NCBI RefSeq assembly: GCF_000711875.1
Contig: NZ_JONM01000001.1
Location: 537,934 to 601,933, forward strand
Direction: 5' to 3'
From: Andreprevotia chitinilytica DSM 18519
GTDB lineage: Bacteria > Pseudomonadota > Gammaproteobacteria > Burkholderiales > Chitinibacteraceae
Length of the DNA: 64,000 bases
Position numbers and translations under genes: made by a program. Each line of letters opens with the position of its first letter. Position 1 is the stretch's first letter. This document shows, piece by piece, positions 9,401 through 19,800 of the stretch. The notes below the pieces were generated by a model. The model was not told the origin of the DNA. It made no database searches and saw only the letters and a program-made list of their open reading frames with translations.

Positions 9401-10806
9401 CCAGTCACGAATACCCGGCAACGATCCGTTCTTTTTCGATCTGCGATGGCGCGGGTGATGATTTGGGCGTCGGACTGGAGAACGGGCTGGACTTGCCCCG
9501 CGTATTGGCCGCTTTGCCGGCCCTTGAGCACTACGAGCATTTCCGGACCTTCAATCAAACGGTGCAAGTGCAGCGCGTGGTCAAGTCCACCGCGCCATTG
9601 CCGACACCAAACGCCGATTCGCAGACTGCCTTTGCCGATGGCGCGGTCTGGATTACCGGCGGCCTGGGTGGTTTGGGGCTGGAATTGGCCAAGAAACTGG
9701 CGCAATTCGGCACCCGCGAAATCGTGCTGACCAGCCGCCGCACCGAATTGAATCTGGAAAACATGCTCGCGCTGGCCGAGATCAGGGCCGCCGGCTGCGA
9801 AGTCTATATCGAGGCGCTGGATATCACCGATGAGCAGGCGGTCAACGCGCTGGCAGCACGCTTTGGCGTGGATTTACCGGCAGTGGTCGATATTGTCCAC
9901 GCGGCCGGTGTTTCGGAGTTTTGCAATGCCAGCGACTTGACGCGGGAAAAGCTGGAGCACACCTGCGCCGCCAAAGTGCGCGGAGCCTGGCATTTGCATC
10001 AGATCAGCCAGCGTATCAATCTGCGCAACCTGATTTTCTATTCGTCGATTTCCGCCATCTGGGGCAGCGCCGGCCTGAGTCATTACGCCGCCGCCAATGC
10101 TTTTCTGGATGCCTTGGCGCAGCTGCGCGTGAATGCCGGTTTGCCAGCCACCGTCATCAATTGGGGGCCGTGGGCCAAGATCGGCATGGCCGCCCGCGAT
10201 GCCGCCGCCGATGTCGCCGCCTGGGGTTTGATTCCGCTCGAATCCGCCCAGCTCGATGACATCGTGCGGGCGATGTTTGCGCAGCCGGGCTGGCAGCAAA
10301 TCGTCTGCGATCTGGAAGTGGGGCGCTTTCAGCAAGCGCTGGAATCACGCCATAAAGTGCCCTTGCTGGCACCGCTCTTTACGGCCACATCCGCACCGGC
10401 TGCAACGGTGGAAGCGCAACCCGGCGCTGCAACGCCATTCCGGCAATTGCGCGCCAAAGATCAGCTGCGCCAGATCACCGATGCCATTGCTGAGCATATT
10501 GCCGCCGCATTGCGCCTGCCTGATCCGGCCGCCATTTCGCGCCAGGCGCCGTTGCATGAAATGGGCGTTGATTCGCTGATGGCGATCGATGTCACCGGGA
10601 AATTATCGCGGTTCTTTGATTACCGGCTGCCGGCCACGCTGATTTTCGATCAACCGACGATTGCGGCCATGGCGCGCTTCATTCAGGGCGCAGCCTATGC
10701 GCAGGAAGCGGATGACAGCTTGAGCGCCACCGAAGAGGCCGCCTTGCTGGATGCCCTCAAAGACATTTCTTTCGATCTGCTCGACGAAGCCTTGGATGCC
10801 GGCTGA
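6493..10806 (+). CDS. modular type I PKS: KS-(inactive AT)-KR-ACP
   Basis: A 1437-residue single module starting at GTG 6493 (GAAGGA site 9 nt upstream). The N-terminal helix (1-33) looks like a docking segment. KS (34-460) is intact: C200 in DTACSSSL, H335 in THGTGTRLGDP, H373 in KNQLGHLEAAAG. The following AT-sized region (about 470-830) is degenerate: the GHSxG nucleophile elbow reads C634-T-G-K-G638, so the catalytic Ser is Gly, and the GQGSQ motif is gone. KR (about 900-1300, with structural half) is intact: GGLGGLG from 1056, S1185, Y1198, N1202. ACP S1361 lies in MGVDSLMA. A helical C-terminal docking tail follows. It adds one extender and reduces the keto group; malonate must be loaded in trans. 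Confidence 0.93.
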   Translation: MTNVPPNPNDMLKALYSKLQDARAENELLKQGMYEEPIAIIGIGCRFAGGVKSLQEFGSRLAGVADWVTQAPDERASFQADVEPHWNSSLVDHVDQFDADFFGLSPSEAAEVDPQQRLLLEVAYHALEDARYPAGELKGRDVGVFVGMSSDDYQRFTIASGRENSINPYNTLGTARSVAAGRIAYFFDFTGPALQVDTACSSSLMAIHLACQSLRLNEASMALAGGVNLMLTADTYTTRDALGALSPTGKCHTFSDQADGYARGEGCGLVVLKRLSQAQADGDAIHAVIYASTANHDGRSNGLTAPNGEAQRRLLLNALRKARLQADELDYAETHGTGTRLGDPIEVHAIGEVLARSRTTPLWLGSLKNQLGHLEAAAGVASVIKTVALLAGEKLLPGPAIERLNPLINWDKYRVRVVDEVVAWPRIQGKPRYAAINAFGLSGTNVNLIVGDAPARAERSDPALPVSAIPVLCVSGKSRASYLKNLHAIGQAIRNRDDLSALLASSCLHKEHFSYRQLFHVADVANGKDELLQAIEAAKNGSIAPATRGKLAFGFAARIARAGEVFNWAYHHIAPFRQVVEACRDVLPESVNNSLWQGNTLQDKSSHAIANLILEYCLAKTWAALGIQPQLLVCTGKGILAAAAFADVLPLAAALDMAVLSSDAQINDAHLETLIAGKSPIPFAIEDDAENEQGFTTVAQLSVAQIVRLSMQPAGDCALDAAVADHLFWLGGEGSAGESIRADQRTVFALAGVAEADIANYAFIAGLGRLYELGAQIDFAKLHAVPRAAIKQPLPGYQFDTRALWTHVGKVDQANLTSADSAQTASYLYQAEWADHIPSANESTRGRFENLLVIRTNATQQTNDALFASAAEQVAYIDSATPESIAAALRRLGGPVDIVDLRFFTQAQLADFEYTDCMNCLQDVVASVNALAQRPQSQSVRYHLIVAGQTGGQGVLPLRYAPIAGFMRSASHEYPATIRSFSICDGAGDDLGVGLENGLDLPRVLAALPALEHYEHFRTFNQTVQVQRVVKSTAPLPTPNADSQTAFADGAVWITGGLGGLGLELAKKLAQFGTREIVLTSRRTELNLENMLALAEIRAAGCEVYIEALDITDEQAVNALAARFGVDLPAVVDIVHAAGVSEFCNASDLTREKLEHTCAAKVRGAWHLHQISQRINLRNLIFYSSISAIWGSAGLSHYAAANAFLDALAQLRVNAGLPATVINWGPWAKIGMAARDAAADVAAWGLIPLESAQLDDIVRAMFAQPGWQQIVCDLEVGRFQQALESRHKVPLLAPLFTATSAPAATVEAQPGAATPFRQLRAKDQLRQITDAIAEHIAAALRLPDPAAISRQAPLHEMGVDSLMAIDVTGKLSRFFDYRLPATLIFDQPTIAAMARFIQGAAYAQEADDSLSATEEAALLDALKDISFDLLDEALDAG

Positions 10807-10869
10807 CGGGATCGCCAATCAATTTCACCCAATTTCACCATTTCACCAAATTAGATAAAGGGTCATCAC

Positions 10870-13800
10870 GTGGCTGATATCGAGCAATTTTCCAAATCAC
10901 AATTGATGCGTTTGATCGCCAGGCAACAAGAGAAATTATCCAGTCTGCAAGCCGCTACCGAAGACAAGGACATTGCCATCATCGGCATGAGCTGCCGCTT
11001 TCCCGGCAGCAGCAACGATCCGGCCAGCTTCTGGGCCATGCTGGAAGCCGGCATCGACGGCGTGAGCGACGACACCTCATCCCGCTGGAACACCGCAGAT
11101 TACTTGGGCAGCGCGAACGAGCCGGACAAGGCCTACACCCTGAGCGCAGGTCTGGTGGACGACGTCGAACTGTTCGATCCGCTGTTCTTCGGCATCTCGC
11201 CGCGTGAAGCGCAAACGATGGACCCGCAGCAACGGCTGGCGCTGGAAATCAGCTGGCGCGCGCTGGAATCGGCCGGCATCGCGGCCAGCTCGCTCGCAGG
11301 CTCAAAAACCGGCGTCTTCATGGGTGTGGGCGATAACGAATACATGCAGCGTTGCTACGATTCGGCCGCCAGCGAAAACATCGGCCACGTCGCCAGCAGC
11401 AACGCCCTGAACGTGATTGCCGGCCGTGTGGCCTACACGCTTGGCCTGCAAGGTCCGAGCATGGCGATCGATACAGCGTGCTCGTCGTCGCTGGTGGCAG
11501 TGCACCTCGCGTGCCAGAGTCTGCGCAACGGCGAGAGCAAGCTGGCGATTGCCGGCGGCGTGAACGTGCTGGTCGCGGGGGAGACGTTCCTGTCGCTCTC
11601 CAAAGCCAATATGTTGTCGCCCACCGGCCGCTGCCGCACGTTCTCCGACTCGGCCGATGGCTACGTGCGCGCCGAAGGCTGCGGCGTGGTGATCCTGAAA
11701 CGGCTGGCCGATGCCGAGCGCGATGGCGACAAGGTGCTGGCCGTGCTCAAGGGCTCGGCCGTCAATCACGACGGGCGCAGCAGCAGCCTGACCGCCCCGA
11801 ACGGCCCGGCGCAGATTGCGGTGATCCGCGAGGCGCTCAATGCCGCCAATATCGGGCCGGAGCAAGTCCACTATATCGAGACGCACGGCACCGGCACCGG
11901 TCTGGGCGACCCGATCGAAGTCCAGTCACTGGATGCGGTCTACGGCGCCAGTCATTCCGTCGCCAATCCGCTGTATCTGGGCGCGCTCAAATCCAATATC
12001 GGCCATGCCGAATCCGCTGCCGGCATCGCCTCATTGATCAAGGCTGTGCTGTGCCTGCAAAAGAAGCAGATTCCCGGCAACCTGCATTGCGATGCACTGA
12101 ACACCAAGATTGCCGCCGATTTTTCGCGGCTGGTCGTGCCGGGCAAATTGAGCGCCTGGCCAACTGCGGAGCGAGCCATTGCCGGGGTGAGTTCCTTCGG
12201 CTTCAGCGGTACCAATGCGCACTTGATTGTGGCGGCGCATGAGCCGGCCGCCATCGATGCGACAGCTGGCGCAGAGACCACCCAACCGCTGCCCATTGTG
12301 ATCTCGGCCCGCAGCCGGCCGGCGCTCCTGCAGCTGCTCGATCACTACCAGCGCTATCTCGCCAGCCATGATGTGCCGCTGGCGCAATTCGCCAAGGCGT
12401 GCGCACTGGGCCGCAGCAGCTTCGAGCACCGCGTGGCGTTTTTCGCTGCCACCCGGGATGAAGTGCGCAGCCGCTTGCATTCGCTGTCGCAGGCCGAGCC
12501 GGCCAATCATCCGCCGCTGGGCAAGATCGCCTTCCTGTTCACCGGCCAGGGTTCGCAATACGCGGAAATGGGCCAAACGCTGTACCAGACCAATCCGTTG
12601 TTCCGCCGGCATCTGGATCAATGCGCCGAGCAGATCGATCAGCATCTGGATCAGCCGCTGTTCTCGGTACTGTGGGGTGAGCACAGCGCTGATCTGAACG
12701 AAACCCGCTACACCCAGCCGGCCTTGTTCGCGCTGGAATATGCGCTGGCCCGGTTCTGGCTCGATCTGGGTATCGAACCGCAGTACCTGATGGGGCATAG
12801 CGTGGGCGAATTTGCCGCCGCTGCCATTGCCGGCGTGTTCAGCCTGGCCGACGCAAGCAAGCTGATCTGCGCCCGCGCCCGCTTGATGTCTGAGCTGAGC
12901 GAGCGGGGCGGCATGCTGGCGGTACTGGCGCCGCTGGCGCAGGTGGAGCCGTTCCTCGCCCCGTTTGCGGATGTCTCGGTCGGTGCGATCAACGGCCCGG
13001 CCAGCGTGGTGCTGTCTGGCGCGGAGGCATCGATCAAAGCCATCGAGCAAGCGCTGATGCAAGCCGGCGTGGCGTGCCAGCCACTCAAGGTATCGCACGC
13101 CTTCCACTCGCCGCTGATGCAGCCGATGCTGGCGCAATTCCGCGCCGTGGCCGAGGAAATCAGCTATTCGCTGCCCAACTACAGCCTGATTTCGAACGTG
13201 ACCGGTCAAGCCGAAACCGAGCGTTTCTGCAGCGCGGATTACTGGGTGGAGCACGTGCTGTCACCGGTCAATTTCCACGGCGGCATGCAAACGACCAACG
13301 CCGCCGATGTCGCGGTGTATCTGGAGGTCGGCCCTGCCGCCACTTTGCTGGGCATGGGCCGCCGCTGCGTCAGTAACGATACCGCGCTGTGGCTGCCGTC
13401 CTTGCGGCAAGGCCAATGCTGGGAGCCGATCAATAACGTGCTGGCGCAATTGTTCGAACGCGGTCAGGCCATCAACTGGCAGCACGTGTTCGATAAGGCT
13501 ATCCCGCAGGCGCAAATCCCCGGCCACCCGCTGCAGAATGCACGCTACTGGCTCGAAGACGTGAAGCGCAGCCACTCGCGCCAGTCTACCGATGTGGCGC
13601 GCGCCAAACCGGCCGGCCATCCGCTGCTGGGCACGGCGCTGCCGCTGCCGGATAGCCACGATCATTTGTTCATGGCGAACTGGTTCACCCGCTCGCCGGC
13701 CTATTTCGATCATCACCGCCTCTACAACCAGGTGGTGGTGCCGGCCGCTTCGCACGTCGCCATGATCTTGCTGGCGGCTGAGAAAACCTTCGCTGGCGAG

Positions 13801-16800
13801 GTGTTCGAGCTGCAGGATTTGCTGTTCCCCGAGGCGCTGACGCTGGGCGATGCCGAAGACGCCATGATCCAGCTGTACCTCAAGCACAGCGGCGAAACCG
13901 GCTTCAATATCCAGCTCAAGCGCATTGCCGACCAGATCGATGCGCACCGGCTGCACGTTGAAGGCAAATTGCTCACGCAAGTGGACATCGGCAACGCAGC
14001 TGACGACGTCACACAATGGCGCAGCTACCAGCAGGATTTCGATCGCCAGTTCAGCGGCGCATCGTTCTACGAAGAGTTCTGGGAGCTGGGCTACACGCTG
14101 GGCAGCGCCTTCTGCTGGATTCAGGAAGGCTGGCAGCGCGATGCCACCGTGCTGGCCCGCATGGCCCCGCCCGCATTGCCGGACGGCGCGAATGACTACG
14201 GCCTCTATCCCGGCCTGATCGACTCCTGCTTCCAGCTGATTGCCTGCTGCGCGAATGGCGAAAAGACCAGCCTCAACACCGGCAAGATCTACATCCCGTT
14301 CACGATGGAAAGCTTCCAGTACCGCAAGCTGGCCAACAACGCCCAACCGCTGTGGTGCGTGGCCACGCTGCGCGAAAAACCGACCGAAGCCAGCAACCGC
14401 GTCATCGGCGATATCGTGTTGTTTACCGACGACGGCAGCGTGGTGGCGCGCATCAAGGGCTTCCAGGCGCGGGTGACCAACGAAGACGGCCTGTTCCAGA
14501 TGCTGTCGAAAAAGACTGCGGCCAAGTCGGTGGTGTATGACTTGGCTTGGCAAGCCGTAGCGACGGATGACAAGGTGCGCATCGCCGCTGATCAGGCCTT
14601 GCCGTGGCTGCTGGTGGGCTCGAACACGCTGAAAACCGCCTTTGATACCGCCTCGGTTGCGGCCTTACATGTTGACCTTGCCGCCGTCGATTTCCACGGC
14701 GCAACCGTGCCGGAACTGGCTGCGAGCTGGCAGCAGTATCTGGCACAGCATGCCGCTGGTCAGGCCTTCGCCGGCATCATTTATGCCGGGCCGGAGGATG
14801 ACGCTGAAGCGACTCACCCCAATGCCCTGGCACAGGAAATCCTGCTGATCTCGTCATTGATTTCAGCGATCGAGCGCGAGCAACGGCTGGTGCAGCACGG
14901 CTTTGTCTACCTCGGCCACAACGCAGCTGCGATCGATGCCGGCCAGACGGTAAACACCCATGCGGCAGCCATTCAGGCGCTGTTCCGGGTGCTGGCCAAT
15001 GAAGGCGTCACGCTGGCGCTGAAGTCGATCAGCATCGATGCCACGGCGCAAAACGACGATCTGGTCGCGCTGCTGAATCGCGGCCTGGGCTGCGAAGCGG
15101 AACAGGTTGCCGTGCAGGCGACCAGCTGCCTCGCACCGTATTTGCTGCCTGCCACTGCAACAGCCGCACCCGCATTGACGCAAGGCTGGTATGCCATCAG
15201 CGGTGGCTTTAACGGCATCGGTCTGGAAATCGCCAAATATCTGGCGAAAACGGCTGCGCAAGGTTTGGTGCTACTGGGCCGCAGCGAGCCGAACGCCGCC
15301 TTGAACGCCTTCATCGAACAATGCGTGCTGCAGGGTCTGCCGATCCGCATCGCACGTTGCGATATCAATGACGCCGCCGCGCTAGCGCATTGGGCTGCCG
15401 GCCTGAAAGAAGACGGCATTGCGCTCACTGGTTTGATCCACGCGGCGGGCGTGGTGCGTGATCAGCCGCTGCAAGAGCTGGATCGCGCCTCGATCGAGCA
15501 GGTACTGGCGCCCAAGGTGGCCGGCACGGCGTATTTGCTGCAGGTGCTGGCGGATCATCCGCTCAAGCATGTGGTCGGTTTCTCGTCGATGTCCGCGCTA
15601 CTGGGCACCAACGGCCAAGCCGCCTATGCGGTCGCCAACGCCTATCTGAACGCCGCGCTGCACAACCTGCGCGCCACGCGGGGCATTGGCCTCTCGATTG
15701 GCTGGGGCCCGTGGGCCGACGTGGGCATGGCCAGCCGGCTGGATGAATCGGTGCAGCGTTACTACCGCAACCGTGGCATTCAAGCCTTCGATCTGGAACG
15801 CGGCATTGCCGCCTTCGCCAGCGTCGCCAACCGGGCGGCCAGCAACGTGGCGCTGATCGATATCGATTGGGCGAAGTACGGCAGCGGGGCCAAGGCCTCG
15901 CCGCTACTGAGCAAGCTGATCACCGCCCATCACGGTAACGAGGGTCAGCTCGATCTGGATGGTCTGAGCGCGGAAGAACGTGCCCAAGCCGTGCGCCAAG
16001 CCACAGTCGTCTTGCTGGCCAAAGCGCTGAACTACCACGGCGATGCCTTTGCTGATGACGCGGTCGAACTGACCCAACTCGGCGTGGATTCGCTGATCGC
16101 GGTGGATTTGCGCAACAAGCTGCAAAAGCGCTTCGGCGCGAATGTCGCCATCGCCGACATGATGGCCGGCATGACGCTGGGCCAGCTGGTGCAGGCGGTG
16201 AATGCCAGCGTGGGCGAGCTAGCGGGCGATGACGAAGAAATCGCGCTCGTCATCCGCGACAAGGAACGCCATGAGCCGTTCCCCATCACCGATATGCAGC
16301 AGGCGTACTGGATCGGCCGCACCGGGGTGTTCGATCTGGGTGGCTTGTCATTGCATGGCTACAAGGAAATCGAGAGCGATTCGCTCGATCTGGCCCGCTT
16401 TGGCGAAGCATGGCGGCGGCTGGTCAATCGCCACGACATGCTGCGCGCCTACATCCTGCCAAGCGGCGAGCAAGTGGTGATCCAGCACCCGGCGCCGTAC
16501 CAGATTGCCGAGCACGATCTGCGCGGCTTGCCGGCCGATCAGGTGGCCGCCCAGCTGGCGGAAATCCGCGAGGAAATGTCGCATCAGGTCTTGCCGCTCG
16601 ATACCTGGCCGGCCTTCGATCTACGCGCCAGCCTGCTCGACGGCAACAAGACCCGGCTGCACATCAGCGTGGATGGCACCTACCTCGACTTCCGCAGCTT
16701 CCTGATCCTCTTCCGCGAGTTGATCCTGCTGTACAAGGATCTGGAGCACCCGCTGCCGGCGCTGGAAATGACCTTCCGCGATTACGTGCTGACGCTGCGT

Positions 16801-19800
16801 GCACAAGAAGGCACCAAGGCGTATCAGCGCAGCCTGGATTACTGGACCAAGCGCATCGAAACCATCGCACCGGCACCGGAGCTGCCGCTCGCCAAGAAGC
16901 CGTCGCAGGTCAAGAACCACCGCAGCAAACGCTGGGAAAGCAGCTTGCCGGTAGCGCAGTGGGAGTCGTTCAAGACCCACATGCACCAGCACGGTCTGAC
17001 GCAGGCCGCCGTCTTGCTGGCGGTGTATGGCGAAGTGCTGGCCACCTGGAGCAGCAGCCCGCGCTTCTGCATCAACGTACCGGTATTCAACCGCCAGGGC
17101 TGGCATCCGGACGTGAACAACGTGCTGGGCAATTTCTCGTCGTTCACGCTGGTGGAGTGCGATTACTCGGTGCAGATGAGCTTCGTCGATCGGGTGAAGG
17201 AAGTGCAGCGCCAGATGATGGAAGGGCTGCAGCACCACCATATCGGCGGCGTGCAGATCATGCGCATGATCAATCAGGTGCGCGGCAAGATCGCGGCCGG
17301 TGCTTACCCTTGCGTGTATACCAGCCTGCCTTCCGGCGTGGATGAGTGGGATTCATCGCTCAAATCGATGATCACGCGTGAATTGGGCGAGATTCAGTAC
17401 ACCATCAGCCAGACACCACAGGTATGGCTCGATGTGCACGTCTGGTACGAAAGCGGCGGGCTGGAATTCAACTGGGACGGCGTGGAAGAGCTGTTCCCGG
17501 CCGGTATGGTGGACAGCATGTTCGCCGCCTACTGCAGCATGATCGAAGCACTGGCACAGGATGGCGCAACGTGGGCGCAGCAACGCATCAATCTGCTGCC
17601 GCCATCGCAAGTGGCACTGTTCGACGAAGCCAACGCCACGCTGCGGCCGATCAGCGATCTGTTGCTGCAAGAGAAGTTCTACGCCGCCGCCGAGCTGTTC
17701 CCCAACCACGCGGCCGTGATCACCTCACGCGGTGAGGTTTCGTATCAAGCACTGCGCGCCCAAGCCAACCAGATCGCGCATTTCCTGCGCTGCCAGGGCA
17801 TCGGCCGCAACGATCTGGTGGCGGTGGCCATCGGCAAGGGGGCCGAGCAGATCACGGCGGTGATGGGCATCCTGATCGCGGGCGGCGCTTATCTGCCGGT
17901 CGATATCAACCAGCCGCAAAGCCGCATCGATTACCTGCTGCAAAACGGCGACGTCAAAGTGGTACTGACCAGCGACGAAGGCGGCAGCCAGGCGCCGCAA
18001 CGCCGGCAATGGCCGGAGAACGTCATCGTCGAAACGGTAGCAGCGGTGCTCGCAGCCGAACCGAACGCGGATGACCTCGCCCCGGTACAGTCCCAGCGTG
18101 ATCTGGCCTACGTGCTGTACACCTCCGGTTCCACCGGCAAGCCCAAGGGCGTGATGATCACGCATCGCAACGTGATCAATATGGTGGAGCACACCAACGA
18201 TCACTTCGGCGTGAATGCCAACGATCGCGCCTTCAACATCACCGCGCTGAATCACGATTTGTCGGTGTACGACATCTTCGGTTGTCTCTCGGCCGGCGCG
18301 GCCATCGTCATCCCGGATGAAGACAAGCGCCGTGAGCCATTGCATTGGCTGCAATTGATGCAAGCCCACCGCGTATCGCTGTGGAATTCCGTGCCTGCAT
18401 TGATGGATATGCTGCTGGAAGCCATTGGCGAACCCGGCGACGAGGTGGAGCACGTCGTCGGCGCACCGGTTGCCGCCGTGGCATTGCCGGAATTACGCGT
18501 GGTGATTCTGGGCGGGGATTGGGTGCCGCCGGCCATTCCGAGCCGCATCAAACGCGTAGCGCCGATTGCCGATCTGCTCAGCATTGGCGGCCCGACTGAA
18601 ACCACGGTCTGGAATATCTGGAATTTCATGAACGATGCCCAGCCGGATTGGGCGAGCATTCCGTACGGCAAACCGATCAGCAACAGCCAGTATTTCATTC
18701 TTGGCGCGAGCGGCAAGCCGTGCCCGGTCTGGGTCGAAGGCGAATTGCATTGCGCCGGCGAATGCGTGGCACCGGGTTATCTGAACGACCCCGACAATAC
18801 CGCCCGCAGCTTTGTCCGCCACCCGTATACCGATCAATTGATCTACAAGACTGGTGACTTGGGCCGCTATCTACCTGATGGCCGAATCGAATTCCTCGGC
18901 CGCCGTGATTTCCAGATGAAGATTCGCGGCCAGCGGATCGAAGCCGGTGAAATCGAGCACGCCTTGCTGGCCTTCCCCGGCGTGGAAAACGCCGCCGTGG
19001 TGGATGCCGGTGACGGGCTGCAAAAGCATCTGGTGGCGCACATTGCCATGGCCGGTGTCGGCAAGAACATGGCCCAGGCCAACAAGACCGCCGATTTCCT
19101 GTCCGAAGACGAACAGCGCGATGTGCTCACCAACCCGATCGAGCGGCTGGAATTCACGCTGGGCGAGCGGGGCATCCGCCACTTCAACCCGAATCTGGCC
19201 CGGCTGGAATTGCTGCGGGGCGATGAATCGCGATTGGAGCAATACCTGCGCCGGCAGAGCTTCCGCCAGTACAACGGCGAATTGACGCTAGCCAAACTGG
19301 AGCAACTGCTGGCCCCGCTCTCCATCGAGCGAATGGATGGCCAGGTCTTGCCCAAATACCGCTACCCATCCGCTGGCGGCTTGTACCCGGTGCAGGCGTA
19401 TCTCTATATCAAGCCGGATGCCATTCCGGGCGTTGTCGGCGGGTATTACTACTACGACCCGTCCGCCAGCGAGCTGGTGCAACTGACCGGCGCGAGCGAT
19501 ATCAATGAACAGCTCTACGCCGGTTACCTGAAGCCCCTGGCCGAGGCCGCCGTATTCAGCCTGTTCCTGGTGGCCGATCTGGCGGCGATCAAGCCCATGT
19601 ATGGCGAAGTGGCCCGCGATTTCTGCCTGCTCGAAGCCGGTTATGTCGGCCAATTGCTGATGACCGAAGCGGTCGGCAATCTGGTTGGCCTGTGCCCGGT
19701 CGGCGGCATTCAGGAAAGCGCGGCATTCCGGGAAGCACTGCAGTTATCCGATAGCCATATCGTGGTGCACAGCCTGACCGGTGGCGGCATCTCTGAAGAG

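Noticed and set aside
8470-9705. Long minus-strand open frame (411 aa) within PKS1
   Set aside because: An antisense shadow of the high-GC PKS frame; no domain, ribosome site or codon logic of its own.
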